Shown: positions 27,176-36,071 of the stretch, piece by piece | Layout: each line of letters opens with the position of its first letter | Numbering within the stretch: position 1 is the stretch's first letter | Source of the DNA: Lysinibacillus alkalisoli | GTDB lineage: Bacteria > Bacillota > Bacilli > Bacillales_A > Planococcaceae | Reading direction: 5' to 3' | Assembly: GCF_014643595.1 (NCBI RefSeq) | Contig: NZ_BMJT01000010.1 | Location: 17,841-81,840, forward strand | DNA: 64,000 nucleotides | The notes under the pieces: generated by a model | Databases searched by the model: none | What the model saw: the letters and a program-made list of their open reading frames with translations, nothing else | What the model was told of the DNA's origin: nothing | Translations under genes and position numbers: made by a program

Positions 27176-27826
27176 TCACTTCGTTTCATATTGTTCAGCT
27201 AGTTGCGCCCAGTATATAGCTTGTTGTTTGCTTTTTTGAACGCCTATCCCTTGTTCATAAATAGTAGCCAATCTCGCACAGGAGAGTGCATCACCTAAAC
27301 TTGCTGCTTGTTTATACCAATAACGGCCTTTTTCATAATGGAGGGCACCATCCTCTTGATTATGAAAAATATAGCCTAAATTATATTGGGCATCAATATG
27401 GCCTAATTGTGCCGCTTGTTCATACCAGAAAAGAGCTTTTGAAATATTTCGTTGTTGCTGTAGTAAGCCCTCATAATAAATAGACCCCAAATGATATAAG
27501 GCTAATAAATCCTGCTGTTGCGCTGCACGTTTATACCAAAAAAGAGCCTGTTCTGGTGACTCTACAATCCCAAGCCCTTTCTCACATAATACACCTAATG
27601 TAAACATCGCTTCATGTACACCCATTTTCGCTGCTACTAAAAATAATTGAAAAGCACGTTGCTCATCTTTTTCAACATACTCTCCGTGTAAATACATATC
27701 AGCTAAATTGTTTGTAGCGTCTGCATGACCTCGTTGCCAAGCTTGTTCATAATAATGAAAAGCCTGTTGCCAATCGCCACTTTCATACGCTTCATTGCCT
27801 TTCAAATAATATTGCTCTACTGACAT
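27176..27826 (-). CDS. Sel1-like repeat protein
   Basis: A 216-residue cytoplasmic protein built of five to six Sel1/TPR-like repeats of about 36 residues, recognisable from phrases such as EQAFHYYEQAWQRGHADAT, QALFWYKRAAQQQ and ALFWYEQAAQLGHIDAQYN. These helical solenoids bind other proteins. It lies between hemY and a YdcF-like membrane protein with short gaps, so cotranscription is likely, but the partner is unknown. GGGAGG precedes the ATG. Confidence 0.8.
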   Translation of the reverse strand: MSVEQYYLKGNEAYESGDWQQAFHYYEQAWQRGHADATNNLADMYLHGEYVEKDEQRAFQLFLVAAKMGVHEAMFTLGVLCEKGLGIVESPEQALFWYKRAAQQQDLLALYHLGSIYYEGLLQQQRNISKALFWYEQAAQLGHIDAQYNLGYIFHNQEDGALHYEKGRYWYKQAASLGDALSCARLATIYEQGIGVQKSKQQAIYWAQLAEQYETK

Positions 27827-27839
27827 TGACGTGCCTCCC

Positions 27840-28868
27840 TTATGTATAGGCTAGCAGTAATAAGCCACACATACCTGTAATCATTAAAAATACGATAATA
27901 TGATATAACTTATTCATTTCTAATAGACCAATAAACTCTCGTGTAAATGCGTTGGGCACATAATAAAAAGCTGTTTTAGCGCCTACTCCCTCGGCATCAA
28001 GCCCCGCTTTACGTGCATAAATACTTGCTCTAAATACATGAAACTCGTTCGTCACAAATACAGAACGATAGGGCTTCCCTTCTGCATGTTGTTCAATTAT
28101 TTTTTTAGAGAACGCCATATTTTGTGCCGTATTGACAGACTGGTTCTCCACTAAAATATGTGAGGATGGAATATCATAATTAGCCAAAATATATTGCTTC
28201 ATCGCATCTGCTTCTGCTAATAACTCGTCACTTCCTTGACCACCAGACATAATTAACATAGGTGCAACACCCGTTTTCTGCTTTTTTTTATGATATAACT
28301 CAACTGCTTTATTTAAGCGACTTGCTAATAATGGCGGTACCTTATCACCGATCAGGCCTGAACCAAGGGCAATAATGTAGTCAGGCTGATACATCACAGG
28401 GGTTAAATGATAAAAAATAGCGTAAGAAATGACACAGCTATATAAAAACATAACGTAGCCAAATAACATGGCAAAATACACATACCCGATCACCATTCGG
28501 CCATCCTGAAATTGCCCAGTGAGCACCATAATAATAGGTGTGACGATTAATAAAGTGACACCAACACCAATTAATGCAAAAAAAAGATTTTTTAAACTCT
28601 TTCCTTCTTTTTCTAGCAATCGTTTACTATTAAAAAAAGTGCCAATCGTTAAAATAAATATGGTAATCGGTACAAGTGATACTAAAAAGATTAAATACAA
28701 TATGGTTAATATTTGCGACTGACTACTCACTGTAGGAATGACATCTAATGCTATCTCAAATAAAATAGCAATAACAAGAAAACCAAAGAAAATCGCATTA
28801 ACAAACCGACGTTTTTCTTTCACATATAAGATTGTAAATAGTAAAAATAATAAAACAATCATAAACAT
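27840..28868 (-). CDS. YdcF/SanA-type DUF218 membrane protein
   Basis: About 342 residues. The N-terminus has five hydrophobic helices (1-165). The C-terminal DUF218 domain shows DYIIALGSGLIGDKVPPLL, PMLIMSGGQGSDE, AEADAMKQYIL and SVFVTNEFHVFRAS, the usual pattern of the SanA/ElyC family, then a last hydrophobic helix. The family is linked to envelope integrity in Gram-negatives; its role in Bacillales is unclear. The ATG at 28868 follows GGGAGTG; the ATG at 28895 has no ribosome binding site. Confidence 0.82.
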   Translation of the reverse strand: MFMIVLLFLLFTILYVKEKRRFVNAIFFGFLVIAILFEIALDVIPTVSSQSQILTILYLIFLVSLVPITIFILTIGTFFNSKRLLEKEGKSLKNLFFALIGVGVTLLIVTPIIMVLTGQFQDGRMVIGYVYFAMLFGYVMFLYSCVISYAIFYHLTPVMYQPDYIIALGSGLIGDKVPPLLASRLNKAVELYHKKKQKTGVAPMLIMSGGQGSDELLAEADAMKQYILANYDIPSSHILVENQSVNTAQNMAFSKKIIEQHAEGKPYRSVFVTNEFHVFRASIYARKAGLDAEGVGAKTAFYYVPNAFTREFIGLLEMNKLYHIIVFLMITGMCGLLLLAYT

Positions 28869-29000
28869 AACACTGTCACTCCCTTCTTTATTCATTTAAG
28901 TATAACAAATCCTTTAATTCTACATTAGTATGATTATTTTCTTTTTTTGTCGATGTCATGTAAACTATAAGTAATTAAATTTTTTGGAGGAATTACAACT

Positions 29001-29435
29001 ATGAAAAAATTAGTCGCTGCTCTATTTGCAATGACACTTGTCTTCACGTCAATTGGTAGTTTTTTACCTGTTGATCATGATTACACTGCGGAAGCAAAAG
29101 GTTACAAATCAGGTAAAAAAGGATTTAGTAACACAAACAATAATCAATCTAATATTCAAAAGAAAGACCAAAATACCAATAATAAAAACCAATCTCCAGC
29201 TGCTAAAAAGAATGACAGCTCTAGCAAAAGTGGTGGCTTAATGAAAGGCCTAATGATGGGTGGTTTAGCTGGTCTTTTATTCGGTGGTCTATTTGGTGGC
29301 ATGGGCGCTTTAGGCTCTATTTTAGGGTTACTTGTTAATATTGGTGCTATTTTATTAGTCGTATTTTTAGCTGCTAAAATTTGGAGTATGGTCACAAATA
29401 AAAAGCGTAAAGAGGATGCTAAAGAATGGAAATAA
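29001..29435 (+). CDS. Small secreted or membrane protein, Tim44-like N-terminal architecture
   Basis: A 144-residue protein: signal peptide-like start (residues 1-25), an Asn/Lys-rich linker (30-75), a Gly-rich stretch MKGLMMGGLAGLLFGGLFGG and a long hydrophobic segment (about 100-130), then a basic tail. The glycine-rich part resembles the N-terminal half of bacterial Tim44-domain proteins, but the lipid-binding domain itself is missing. The gene overlaps the DUF2653 gene by 10 bases. The family is tentative. Confidence 0.6.
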   Translation: MKKLVAALFAMTLVFTSIGSFLPVDHDYTAEAKGYKSGKKGFSNTNNNQSNIQKKDQNTNNKNQSPAAKKNDSSSKSGGLMKGLMMGGLAGLLFGGLFGGMGALGSILGLLVNIGAILLVVFLAAKIWSMVTNKKRKEDAKEWK

Positions 29436-29713
29436 TTAACGAGCAATCTGTCATTGATGCGTTATGTTTATCGCAAGCCTATCATAATGACTTACAACCT
29501 CAAGATGTGATGGTGGAGTTAACGTATGATGATGATGAGGGTTTTGGTGCTGAAGTCGAATTTCGTGATGGACGTACTGCATTATTATCACATAGTGATA
29601 TGATTGGTGCATTACGTGCCTGGGTAAAAGATGTACTACATCTGGACCCTTTCTCTTCAATCATTGAACTTGTTTTAGATGATGAAGAAGGCATTATTGC
29701 ACATGTAAAATAA
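29426..29713 (+). CDS. DUF2653 (YxcD-like) protein
   Basis: A 95-residue acidic protein with no signal or membrane segment. The middle, ELTYDDDEGFGAEVEFRDGR, and the end, LDDEEGIIAHVK, match my recollection of the small YxcD/DUF2653 family of Bacillales. It overlaps the preceding gene, so the two are translationally coupled. No function is known to me. Confidence 0.7.
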   Translation: MEIINEQSVIDALCLSQAYHNDLQPQDVMVELTYDDDEGFGAEVEFRDGRTALLSHSDMIGALRAWVKDVLHLDPFSSIIELVLDDEEGIIAHVK

Positions 29714-29728
29714 TAAAATATACCAATA

Positions 29729-29764
29729 AAAAGTACGCCTACAAACATATGCAGGCGTACTTTT
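29729..29764. terminator. Bidirectional terminator between converging genes
   Basis: AAAAGTACGCCT and its complement form a 12-bp stem around a 12-base loop, with T runs on both sides. Confidence 0.88.
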
Positions 29765-29774
29765 CTTATGTGAT

Positions 29775-31391
29775 TTATTTTTGGCTCAAATAAACGTCAA
29801 TCTCTTCTCTTATTTTGGCCTTTAAAAATTTACCAACCGATGTTTTTGGGATTTCCTTCACAAAAATTACTTCATCAGGCAACCACCATTTTGCTACGTG
29901 AGCTTCTAAAAATTGTAGTAGTTCTTCTTTAGTCGCCTTTGCATTATCTTTTAATACTACACAGGCTAAAGGGCGTTCTTGCCACTTTTCATGAGGCATA
30001 GCTACAACAGCTGCTTCAAATACGGCAGGGTGAGACATTAAAGCGTTCTCAAGGTCTACAGAAGAAATCCATTCTCCGCCTGATTTAATTAAATCTTTCG
30101 TGCGATCTGTAATACGAATATAACCTTCCTTTGTCATTACAGCAATATCTCCTGTATATAGCCAACCATCTTTAAATGCCTCACTTGAGCGAGCATCTTT
30201 ATAATATTCATCAGCAATCCAAGGTCCTCTAATCGTTAATTCACCCATCGTGGTATTATCCCATGGTACTTCACCATTTTCATTGATGACGCGCGTTTCA
30301 ATCAATGGTACCGTTAAGCCTTGTGTAACACGTAAAGCTAATTTATCTTCTTCGCTATATTGTTCGATCTCAGAAGTGAAATTTGATAGGCTCACAACTG
30401 GTGAGGTTTCCGTCATACCATATCCTACTAAAAATGGCACGCCAAATTCCTTCTCATATTTTTGTACCAAGCCCTTAGGTGACGCCGAACCACCACTCAC
30501 TACTAGACGTAAGGAACTGATATTGCGTGGCTTTTTTTCCTGTTCTTGTGCCATACCTAACCATATTGTCGGCACACCTGCTGTTAAGGTTACTTTTTCT
30601 TGCTCAATCAAATCTAATAATAAACTAGGCGTAAACATAGGCCCTGGTAAGACTTGTGTAATACCAAAATTCACACCTGCAAATGGCATGCCCCAAGCAT
30701 TAACATGGAACATTGGCACAACAGGCATAATAACGTCTTTTTCGCTAAGGGCTAATGTATCTTTTAAACCACTAAGTAAACTATGCAACACTAAACTCCT
30801 ATGGGTGTACGTCACACCTTTTGGCATACCTGTTGTTGCACTTGTATAACACATACCTGCTAATGTATTTTCGTCTAAATCTAAAGGAAACGCAAAATCA
30901 GGTGATGCGGCTTGTACTATTGTTTCATAATCATACAATTCAATGCCTTCGGGAGCAGCTGGTAACTCGCTATTATCTTGCATCAAGATAATTTTCTTTA
31001 CGGTTTTAAAATGCGGAATTAATGGGGTTAATAAGGGATAGAGATCGCCATCTATTAGTAAAATCTCGTCTTCTGCATGATTCACGACATAGGCAATATG
31101 TTCAGGAGCTAAACGAATATTAATCATGTGTAAAATAGCACCTGCACATGGCACTGCAAAATACGCCTCTAAATGGCGATGATGATTCCATGCAAAAGAA
31201 CCGACCTTCATTTCTTTTGTCATACCTAACTTTGTAAGTGCATCTGCTAATTGATGTGTCCGCATGACATAATCTTTGTAAGTAATGCGATGTGTCTTTG
31301 TCTCACTTGTTCTTGAAATAATCATTTTATTCGGGAAATACCTTTTAGCGCGGTCCAAAAAACTAGTCAACAACAATGGTGTGTTCATCAT
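29775..31391 (-). CDS. Long-chain acyl-CoA ligase (medium/long-chain fatty acid)
   Basis: About 538 residues, ANL superfamily. Motifs: the AMP-binding P-loop YTSATTGMPKGV, then GYGMTETSPVV, TGDIAVMTKEGYIRI, and the C-terminal catalytic-Lys motif PKTSVGKFLK. It activates fatty acids for oxidation or lipid synthesis. Reading from GTG at 31400 leaves no room for the ribosome binding site AGGGGA, so the ATG at 31391 or 31388 is preferred. A conserved inverted repeat shared with the 37.6 kb ligase lies upstream. Confidence 0.9.
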   Translation of the reverse strand: MMNTPLLLTSFLDRAKRYFPNKMIISRTSETKTHRITYKDYVMRTHQLADALTKLGMTKEMKVGSFAWNHHRHLEAYFAVPCAGAILHMINIRLAPEHIAYVVNHAEDEILLIDGDLYPLLTPLIPHFKTVKKIILMQDNSELPAAPEGIELYDYETIVQAASPDFAFPLDLDENTLAGMCYTSATTGMPKGVTYTHRSLVLHSLLSGLKDTLALSEKDVIMPVVPMFHVNAWGMPFAGVNFGITQVLPGPMFTPSLLLDLIEQEKVTLTAGVPTIWLGMAQEQEKKPRNISSLRLVVSGGSASPKGLVQKYEKEFGVPFLVGYGMTETSPVVSLSNFTSEIEQYSEEDKLALRVTQGLTVPLIETRVINENGEVPWDNTTMGELTIRGPWIADEYYKDARSSEAFKDGWLYTGDIAVMTKEGYIRITDRTKDLIKSGGEWISSVDLENALMSHPAVFEAAVVAMPHEKWQERPLACVVLKDNAKATKEELLQFLEAHVAKWWLPDEVIFVKEIPKTSVGKFLKAKIREEIDVYLSQK

Positions 31392-31431
31392 AATTTTCAC
31401 TTCCCCTCTTTAGTTAGCTTTTATTATACAT

Positions 31432-31449
31432 TAAACAGAATATTTTGAC
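31432..31449. promoter_or_regulatory. Inverted repeat upstream of an acyl-CoA ligase gene (copy 1)
   Basis: TAAACAGAATATTTTGAC matches 16 of 18 bases with the site at 37608 in front of the other ligase operon. The arms CAGAA and TTTTG are imperfectly inverted around TA. Likely an operator for a fatty-acid-responsive repressor. Confidence 0.5.
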
Positions 31450-31524
31450 ACTTATTATATTATTACTTTAATTTACAATCACTAAATATAATCATGCTAC
31501 AATGAAAAGAGAGGAGAGGATACA

Positions 31525-31911
31525 ATGGAAAAAACCGTTTATATATTAGCAGAAACACGCACGAACAATTTCAATGATAAAGATATACAAGAAAAGATTA
31601 GCAACGTTTGGCATGAAGCTAGGGAGAAAAATGAAGACGGGGTGCTGTTTGGTATTTATCACAATTATGCAGGTAATTACAAAGATGATTACACATTATC
31701 CATTGCCACATCAACACCTGTTGGTAACAAGATGATTACAATTCCTGATAATAATTACACCACATATGTAACAGAGCGCAATCATATTTTTGATACTTGG
31801 GAACAAATTTGGCAAGCTGAGGAGGATCATGTATTGCAACGCGATTATAAATTTGATTTTGAGCGCTATTTGCGTGATGGTTCTGTTCAAATTTTTATAG
31901 GCAAGAAATAA
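31525..31911 (+). CDS. GyrI-like small-molecule-binding domain protein
   Basis: A 128-residue stand-alone protein resembling the effector-binding (SOUL/GyrI-like) domain of AraC/MerR regulators: an opening beta strand, VWHEAREKNED, FGIYHNYAGNYKDDYTLSIATST and the terminal DGSVQIFIGKK. No DNA-binding domain is attached. It could bind small hydrophobic ligands. The ATG follows AGAGGAGAGG. It ends in a strong terminator. Confidence 0.75.
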   Translation: MEKTVYILAETRTNNFNDKDIQEKISNVWHEAREKNEDGVLFGIYHNYAGNYKDDYTLSIATSTPVGNKMITIPDNNYTTYVTERNHIFDTWEQIWQAEEDHVLQRDYKFDFERYLRDGSVQIFIGKK

Positions 31912-31913
31912 CT

Positions 31914-31959
31914 TTAAAAAAGTGGTAAGGAATATTATAGCTCCTTGACCACTCTTTTT
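31914..31959. terminator. Terminator shared by converging genes
   Basis: AGTGGTAAGGA pairs with TCCTTGACCACT (one bulge) around TATTATAG-type loop bases, with A and T runs at either side. Works for the GyrI-like gene and the small gene on the other strand. Confidence 0.7.
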
Positions 31960-32111
31960 TATTTCATGAAACACTCCATTACAACTAAACTAATTGCTGT
32001 TAATAATAATGCCACATGCCACATACAAATAGGGGGTCTTTGTTTTTGCATATTTTTATCTTCTGAGTGTAATGATTTCATAGTACAACTCACACAAAAA
32101 TATCGCTTCAT
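31959..32111 (-). CDS. Small 50-residue membrane-type protein
   Basis: A short reading frame that starts at an ATG 7 bases after AGAGGTG. The product has CVSC near the N-terminus (Cys6, Cys9), a basic middle with KQRPP, and a hydrophobic segment WHVALLLTAISLVVM near the C-terminus. Ribosome binding site, codon usage and the shared terminator support it being real; a single small frame of this length could also arise by chance. No family is recognised. Confidence 0.5.
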   Translation of the reverse strand: MKRYFCVSCTMKSLHSEDKNMQKQRPPICMWHVALLLTAISLVVMECFMK

Positions 32112-32175
32112 CTTTTCACCTCTATTTCAGTATACCTGCTTGTAAAAGACTTGCCTTCTTTTTCGATTTGCGTTA

Positions 32176-32195
32176 AAGTTTCCTTAAGGAAACTT
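32176..32195. promoter_or_regulatory. MntR-like palindrome in front of sodA
   Basis: AAGTTTCCTTAAGGAAACTT is a perfect 20-base palindrome. Its core resembles the MntR operator of Bacillus (TTTGCCTTAAGGAAAC as I recall it). It lies 35 bases before the sodA start, around a possible promoter -10 (TAAAGT at 32174-32179) with TTGCCT 17 bases upstream. Manganese control of sodA is inferred. Confidence 0.6.
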
Positions 32196-32230
32196 AATTT
32201 CCTAAAAGAAAATGAGGGAGTGGAATAACT

Positions 32231-32842
32231 TTGACCATATTTGAATTACCGAAATTACCTTATGCTGTGGATGCATTAGAACCTTATCTTGATGCACGTA
32301 CCTTGGAAATACACCATGGTAAACACCATGCGACATACGTAAACAACTTAAATGCAGCACTTGAGGGGCATAATGATCTACAAAGTAAAAGCATACGTGA
32401 GATCTTAACCCATTTAGACCAAGTCCCTGAAGATATTCGAACTGCTGTACAAAATAATGGTGGTGGACATTACTGCCACTCTTTATTTTGGGAGTCTATG
32501 AAACCTAATGGTGGTGGCGAACCTACTGCTGATATTAAACGCGAAATCGAAAAATACTTTCACACATTTGATAATTTCCAAGACCAATTATCAAAAGCAG
32601 CTGTAAGTCGATTTGGTAGCGGCTACGGCTGGCTTGTCGAGCATAACGGACAACTTGAAGTATTAAGTACCGCTAATCAAAATACACCATTACAAGAAGG
32701 CAAAAACCCGTTATTAATTATTGATGTATGGGAGCATGCCTATTATTTAAAATATCAAAATCGCCGTCCTGAGTTTGTCACAAATTGGTGGCATACCATT
32801 GATTGGGATATTGTGAACGACCGCTTATTACAAACAAAATAA
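32231..32842 (+). CDS. sodA: Manganese-type superoxide dismutase
   Basis: A 203-residue enzyme that dismutes superoxide. The metal ligands are in place: His in LEIHHGKHH, His in GGHYCHSLFW, Asp and His in IDVWEHAYYLKYQNRRP. The STANQ segment carries Gln in the position typical of the Mn form. HYCHSLFW has Cys where most relatives have Asn. The start is TTG after GAGGGAG. It ends at a strong terminator. Confidence 0.95.
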   Translation: MTIFELPKLPYAVDALEPYLDARTLEIHHGKHHATYVNNLNAALEGHNDLQSKSIREILTHLDQVPEDIRTAVQNNGGGHYCHSLFWESMKPNGGGEPTADIKREIEKYFHTFDNFQDQLSKAAVSRFGSGYGWLVEHNGQLEVLSTANQNTPLQEGKNPLLIIDVWEHAYYLKYQNRRPEFVTNWWHTIDWDIVNDRLLQTK

Positions 32843-32860
32843 TTTCTTTTACAGCAACCA

Positions 32861-32895
32861 AAAACTGCCCCTGATTATTTTCAAGGGGCAGTTTT
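32861..32895. terminator. Terminator after sodA
   Basis: AAAACTGCCCCT and its complement form a 12-bp stem with a loop of about 11 bases; works on both strands. Confidence 0.9.
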
Positions 32896-32975
32896 ATTAG
32901 TTGTTTGAGTTAAACATAATAATAAACTTCAACATCTTAAAAATGTAAAACACACTGTCTCGTACAAAATCATAC

Positions 32976-34121
32976 TTATGATAATCCTAAATTTTTAGCA
33001 ATGATAACTTTCATAATTTCATTCGTGCCTGCATAAATCGACATGACAGGAATATCGCGATAACGTCTTGCAATTTTATACTCTTCCATATAACCATAAC
33101 CACCATGTAATTGCATACATTCAGCAGAAATCTCACGGGCTGTTTCTGTTATCCAGTATTTTGCCATCGAAACTTTAGTGACAACATCTTTCCCTGCCAT
33201 ATGTTCTTCAATTAGCGACTCTAAAAACGTTCGCCCTAATTCCATTTTTGTTGCCATTTCCGCCATTTTAAATTGCGTATTTTGGAAAGAGGCAATTTTA
33301 GCTCCGAATGCTGTCCGTTCTTGAATATACTGTTTTGTCAGTTCAAACATATCTTCAGAGGCAATTTGTGCAGATAAAGCTACAACAAGTCGCTCTTGCT
33401 GAAGCTTCTCCATTAAATAAGTGAATCCCTTACCTTCTTCACCTAATAAATTTGCAACGGGCACACGACAGTCTTCAAAGTAAAGCTCCGCAGTATCTTG
33501 TGAATGCATGCCTACTTTGTCTAACTTACGCCCTTTAGTGAAACCTTCTGTGTCACCTTCAATCACTAGCAAACTTACGCCTTTATGTCGTTCTTGTGGG
33601 TTTGTCTTGACGGCTACAACAGCTAAATTAGTATGAATACCATTTGTTATAAATGTTTTTTGTCCATTTACAATATAATAATCACCATCGCGTATTGCGG
33701 TTGTTTTGATATTCGCTAAATCAGAACCTGTACCAGGCTCAGTCATTGCGACAGCAGTAATATATTCCCCTGTTACACAGCCTGGTAGCCAACGTTTTTT
33801 TTGTTCAGGTGTACCATACGACTCAAGATATGGCACTACAATGTCATTATGTAAACCTACACCTGTTAACCCTGCGCCAACCCGTTCCATCTCTTCACCA
33901 ATAATCACACCAAAGCTAAAATCTAAATTCAATCCCCCGTATTCCCCATCTACTTGTGGACATAAAAAGCCCATCTCACCAAGCTTTAACCAAAATGATT
34001 GTGGGATTAACTTGTCTTTCTCCCACTGTTCATAATGTGGTACTGCTTCATCTGTTAAAAATTTGCGTAGTGACTTACGAAATAATTCATGTTCAGTTGT
34101 TTCAAAACGATAACGTGCCAT
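32976..34121 (-). CDS. Acyl-CoA dehydrogenase
   Basis: A 381-residue flavoenzyme of fatty-acid beta-oxidation. It shows VAMTEPGTGSDLANIKT (FAD/substrate binding), LQLHGGYGYMEEYKIARRYRD near the C-terminus and MSIYAGTNEIMKVIIAK, the characteristic ending. The catalytic Glu is probably that of YAGTNE. It follows the SDR gene by 14 bases in the order ligase - thiolase - SDR - dehydrogenase, a complete set for one oxidation route except for a visible enoyl-CoA hydratase. Confidence 0.93.
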   Translation of the reverse strand: MARYRFETTEHELFRKSLRKFLTDEAVPHYEQWEKDKLIPQSFWLKLGEMGFLCPQVDGEYGGLNLDFSFGVIIGEEMERVGAGLTGVGLHNDIVVPYLESYGTPEQKKRWLPGCVTGEYITAVAMTEPGTGSDLANIKTTAIRDGDYYIVNGQKTFITNGIHTNLAVVAVKTNPQERHKGVSLLVIEGDTEGFTKGRKLDKVGMHSQDTAELYFEDCRVPVANLLGEEGKGFTYLMEKLQQERLVVALSAQIASEDMFELTKQYIQERTAFGAKIASFQNTQFKMAEMATKMELGRTFLESLIEEHMAGKDVVTKVSMAKYWITETAREISAECMQLHGGYGYMEEYKIARRYRDIPVMSIYAGTNEIMKVIIAKNLGLS

Positions 34122-34135
34122 ACTTAACAGCCCCT

Positions 34136-34906
34136 TTACTTTGGTTGCATACGAACTGCACCATCTAATCGAATGACTTCTCCATTCAATAAAGTGTTAC
34201 GTACAATGGACTCCACTAATAAAGCATACTCACTTGGTTTCCCTAAACGCTGCGGGAATGGGGTCATCTTAGCCAGTGCATCTTGTGCTGGCTCTGGTAA
34301 ACCTGCAAACATAGGCGTTTCAATTAAACCTGGTGCAATCGTCATCACGCGAATGCCTTTTTCAGCTAACTCGCGAGCTAATGGCAAGGTCATCGCTACC
34401 ACACCACCTTTAGAAGCACTGTAGGCGGCTTGTCCAATTTGACCATCAAAAGCTGCCACAGATGCTGTATTCACAATAATCCCACGTTGCCCATCTCTAT
34501 CTGGGGTATTATGTTGCATGGCATTTGCGGCAATACGTATCACATTAAATGTGCCTAATAAATTGATACGTAATACTTGTTCAAATTGCGCCAAACTATG
34601 CATCCCTTTGCTTGATAACACTTTAGCTGGCGGGGCAATACCTGCACAGTTTACTACAAGATTAATACAACCGTATTTTTCTGTAGCTTGATTGACTGCT
34701 CGCTCAACAGAAGTCTCATCTGTAACATCTGTTTTAATAAACAACATTTGCTCATGAGCTGCCTGAACTAATACTTGCCCTTTTTCTTCATTTAAATCTA
34801 ACAAAACAGCCTTACCACCATTGGCTACAATATGTTTAGCTGTTGCCTCCCCCATACCTGAAGCACCGCCTGTAATGAGTGCCACTACCTCTTTTAATTC
34901 CATTGT
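34136..34906 (-). CDS. Short-chain dehydrogenase, 3-hydroxyacyl-CoA dehydrogenase type
   Basis: About 256 residues. The Rossmann motif ALITGGASGMGEATA is followed by the NCAGIA motif, and the catalytic Ser and YSASK sit in the usual order. The sequence resembles HSD17B10-type 3-hydroxyacyl-CoA dehydrogenases. The first in-frame codon at 34942 lies within the thiolase gene; the ATG at 34906 follows AAGGGGG and gives the family length. Part of the fatty-acid oxidation operon. Confidence 0.88.
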   Translation of the reverse strand, partial: TMELKEVVALITGGASGMGEATAKHIVANGGKAVLLDLNEEKGQVLVQAAHEQMLFIKTDVTDETSVERAVNQATEKYGCINLVVNCAGIAPPAKVLSSKGMHSLAQFEQVLRINLLGTFNVIRIAANAMQHNTPDRDGQRGIIVNTASVAAFDGQIGQAAYSASKGGVVAMTLPLARELAEKGIRVMTIAPGLIETPMFAGLPEPAQDALAKMTPFPQRLGKPSEYALLVESIVRNTLLNGEVIRLDGAVRMQPK

Positions 34907-34916
34907 GTTGTCCCCC

Positions 34917-36065
34917 TTATAATCGTTCAATAATCGTAGCATTTGCCATACCCATACCTTCGCAAATCGCTAATAAACCATATCGTTGATTTTCTCGATG
35001 TAGACGATGTACCATCGTTGTGATTAATTTTGTACCTGTTGCACCGAGCGGATGTCCTAATGCAATCGCTCCACCATCTACATTTAATTTAGTAGGATCT
35101 GCTTTTACGTCATGTAACCATGCTAATGGTACAGGTGCAAATGCTTCATTCACCTCATAGGTATCCATATCAGCCAAGCTTAAACCTGCCTTCATCAATA
35201 CTTTTTTTGTGGCAGCAATAGGGCCAGTTAACATTAATGTAGGGTCAGAACCTACAACACTTCTTGCCACAATTTTTGCTAAAGGTTTAACACCAAGTTC
35301 ATCTGCTCGTTCACGTGACATTAATAACACAGCTGAGGCGCCGTCACTCATTTGGCTCGCATTACCTGCTGTGATTACCCCGTCCTCTTTAAATACTGTG
35401 TTTAGTGTAGCTAATGTGTTAGCCGTTGTACCTGCTCTAGGGCCCTCATCGGTATCAAAAATATACGTTTCTCCATTATCATTCCTTACTTCAACACCTA
35501 TAATCTCCTGTTTAAAGTGACCATTAGCTATGGCTTGGAGGGCACGTGTATGACTATTTGCTGCATATTCATTTAAAGTTTCAGCACTTAACTGCCATTT
35601 CTCAGCAATGCGTTCTGCAGATAAGCCTTGATGAATAATGTCATGTTGTTTTGTTAAGGCAACACTCGGCTTTACATCCATATAATTAGAGCCCATAGGC
35701 ATTCTTGTCATGCTTTCTACGCCACCTGCAATTACAATATCCATATCGCCTGCTAAAATGGCTTGTGAGGCAAAATGCAAGGCTTGTTGACTAGAGCCAC
35801 ATTGACGGTCAATGGTCACCCCTGGTACGTGTGTAGGGAACCCTGCAATCAATAATGCTGTACGTGCAATGTTGCCTGCTTGTTCGGCACTTTGCGTGAC
35901 ACACCCTAGAATGACATCTTCAATTTCTTCTTTATCAACCTTTGCTCGTTGCACAACTTCATTCAAGACGATAGCAGCTAAATCATCCGCTCTTGTATGA
36001 CGTAACGCTCCTTTTCGTTTACCTACTGCTGTTCTAACTGCAGCCACAATCACAACTTCTCTCAT
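34917..36065 (-). CDS. Acetyl-CoA acyltransferase (thiolase)
   Basis: A 382-residue thiolase of the FadA type. The nucleophile Cys lies in DRQCGSSQQALHFA, the second substrate site in NVDGGAIALGHPLGATG, and the activating Cys in CEGMGMANA. It cleaves 3-ketoacyl-CoA in the last step of a beta-oxidation cycle. It is separated from the ligase gene by only 6 bases and from the SDR gene by 10. Confidence 0.95.
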   Translation of the reverse strand: MREVVIVAAVRTAVGKRKGALRHTRADDLAAIVLNEVVQRAKVDKEEIEDVILGCVTQSAEQAGNIARTALLIAGFPTHVPGVTIDRQCGSSQQALHFASQAILAGDMDIVIAGGVESMTRMPMGSNYMDVKPSVALTKQHDIIHQGLSAERIAEKWQLSAETLNEYAANSHTRALQAIANGHFKQEIIGVEVRNDNGETYIFDTDEGPRAGTTANTLATLNTVFKEDGVITAGNASQMSDGASAVLLMSRERADELGVKPLAKIVARSVVGSDPTLMLTGPIAATKKVLMKAGLSLADMDTYEVNEAFAPVPLAWLHDVKADPTKLNVDGGAIALGHPLGATGTKLITTMVHRLHRENQRYGLLAICEGMGMANATIIERL

Positions 36066-36071
36066 CCTTAT

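Noticed and set aside
30250..30849. Antisense reading frame opposite the acyl-CoA ligase gene (199 codons)
   Set aside because: Ordinary shadow of a conserved enzyme gene; no motif or start signal.
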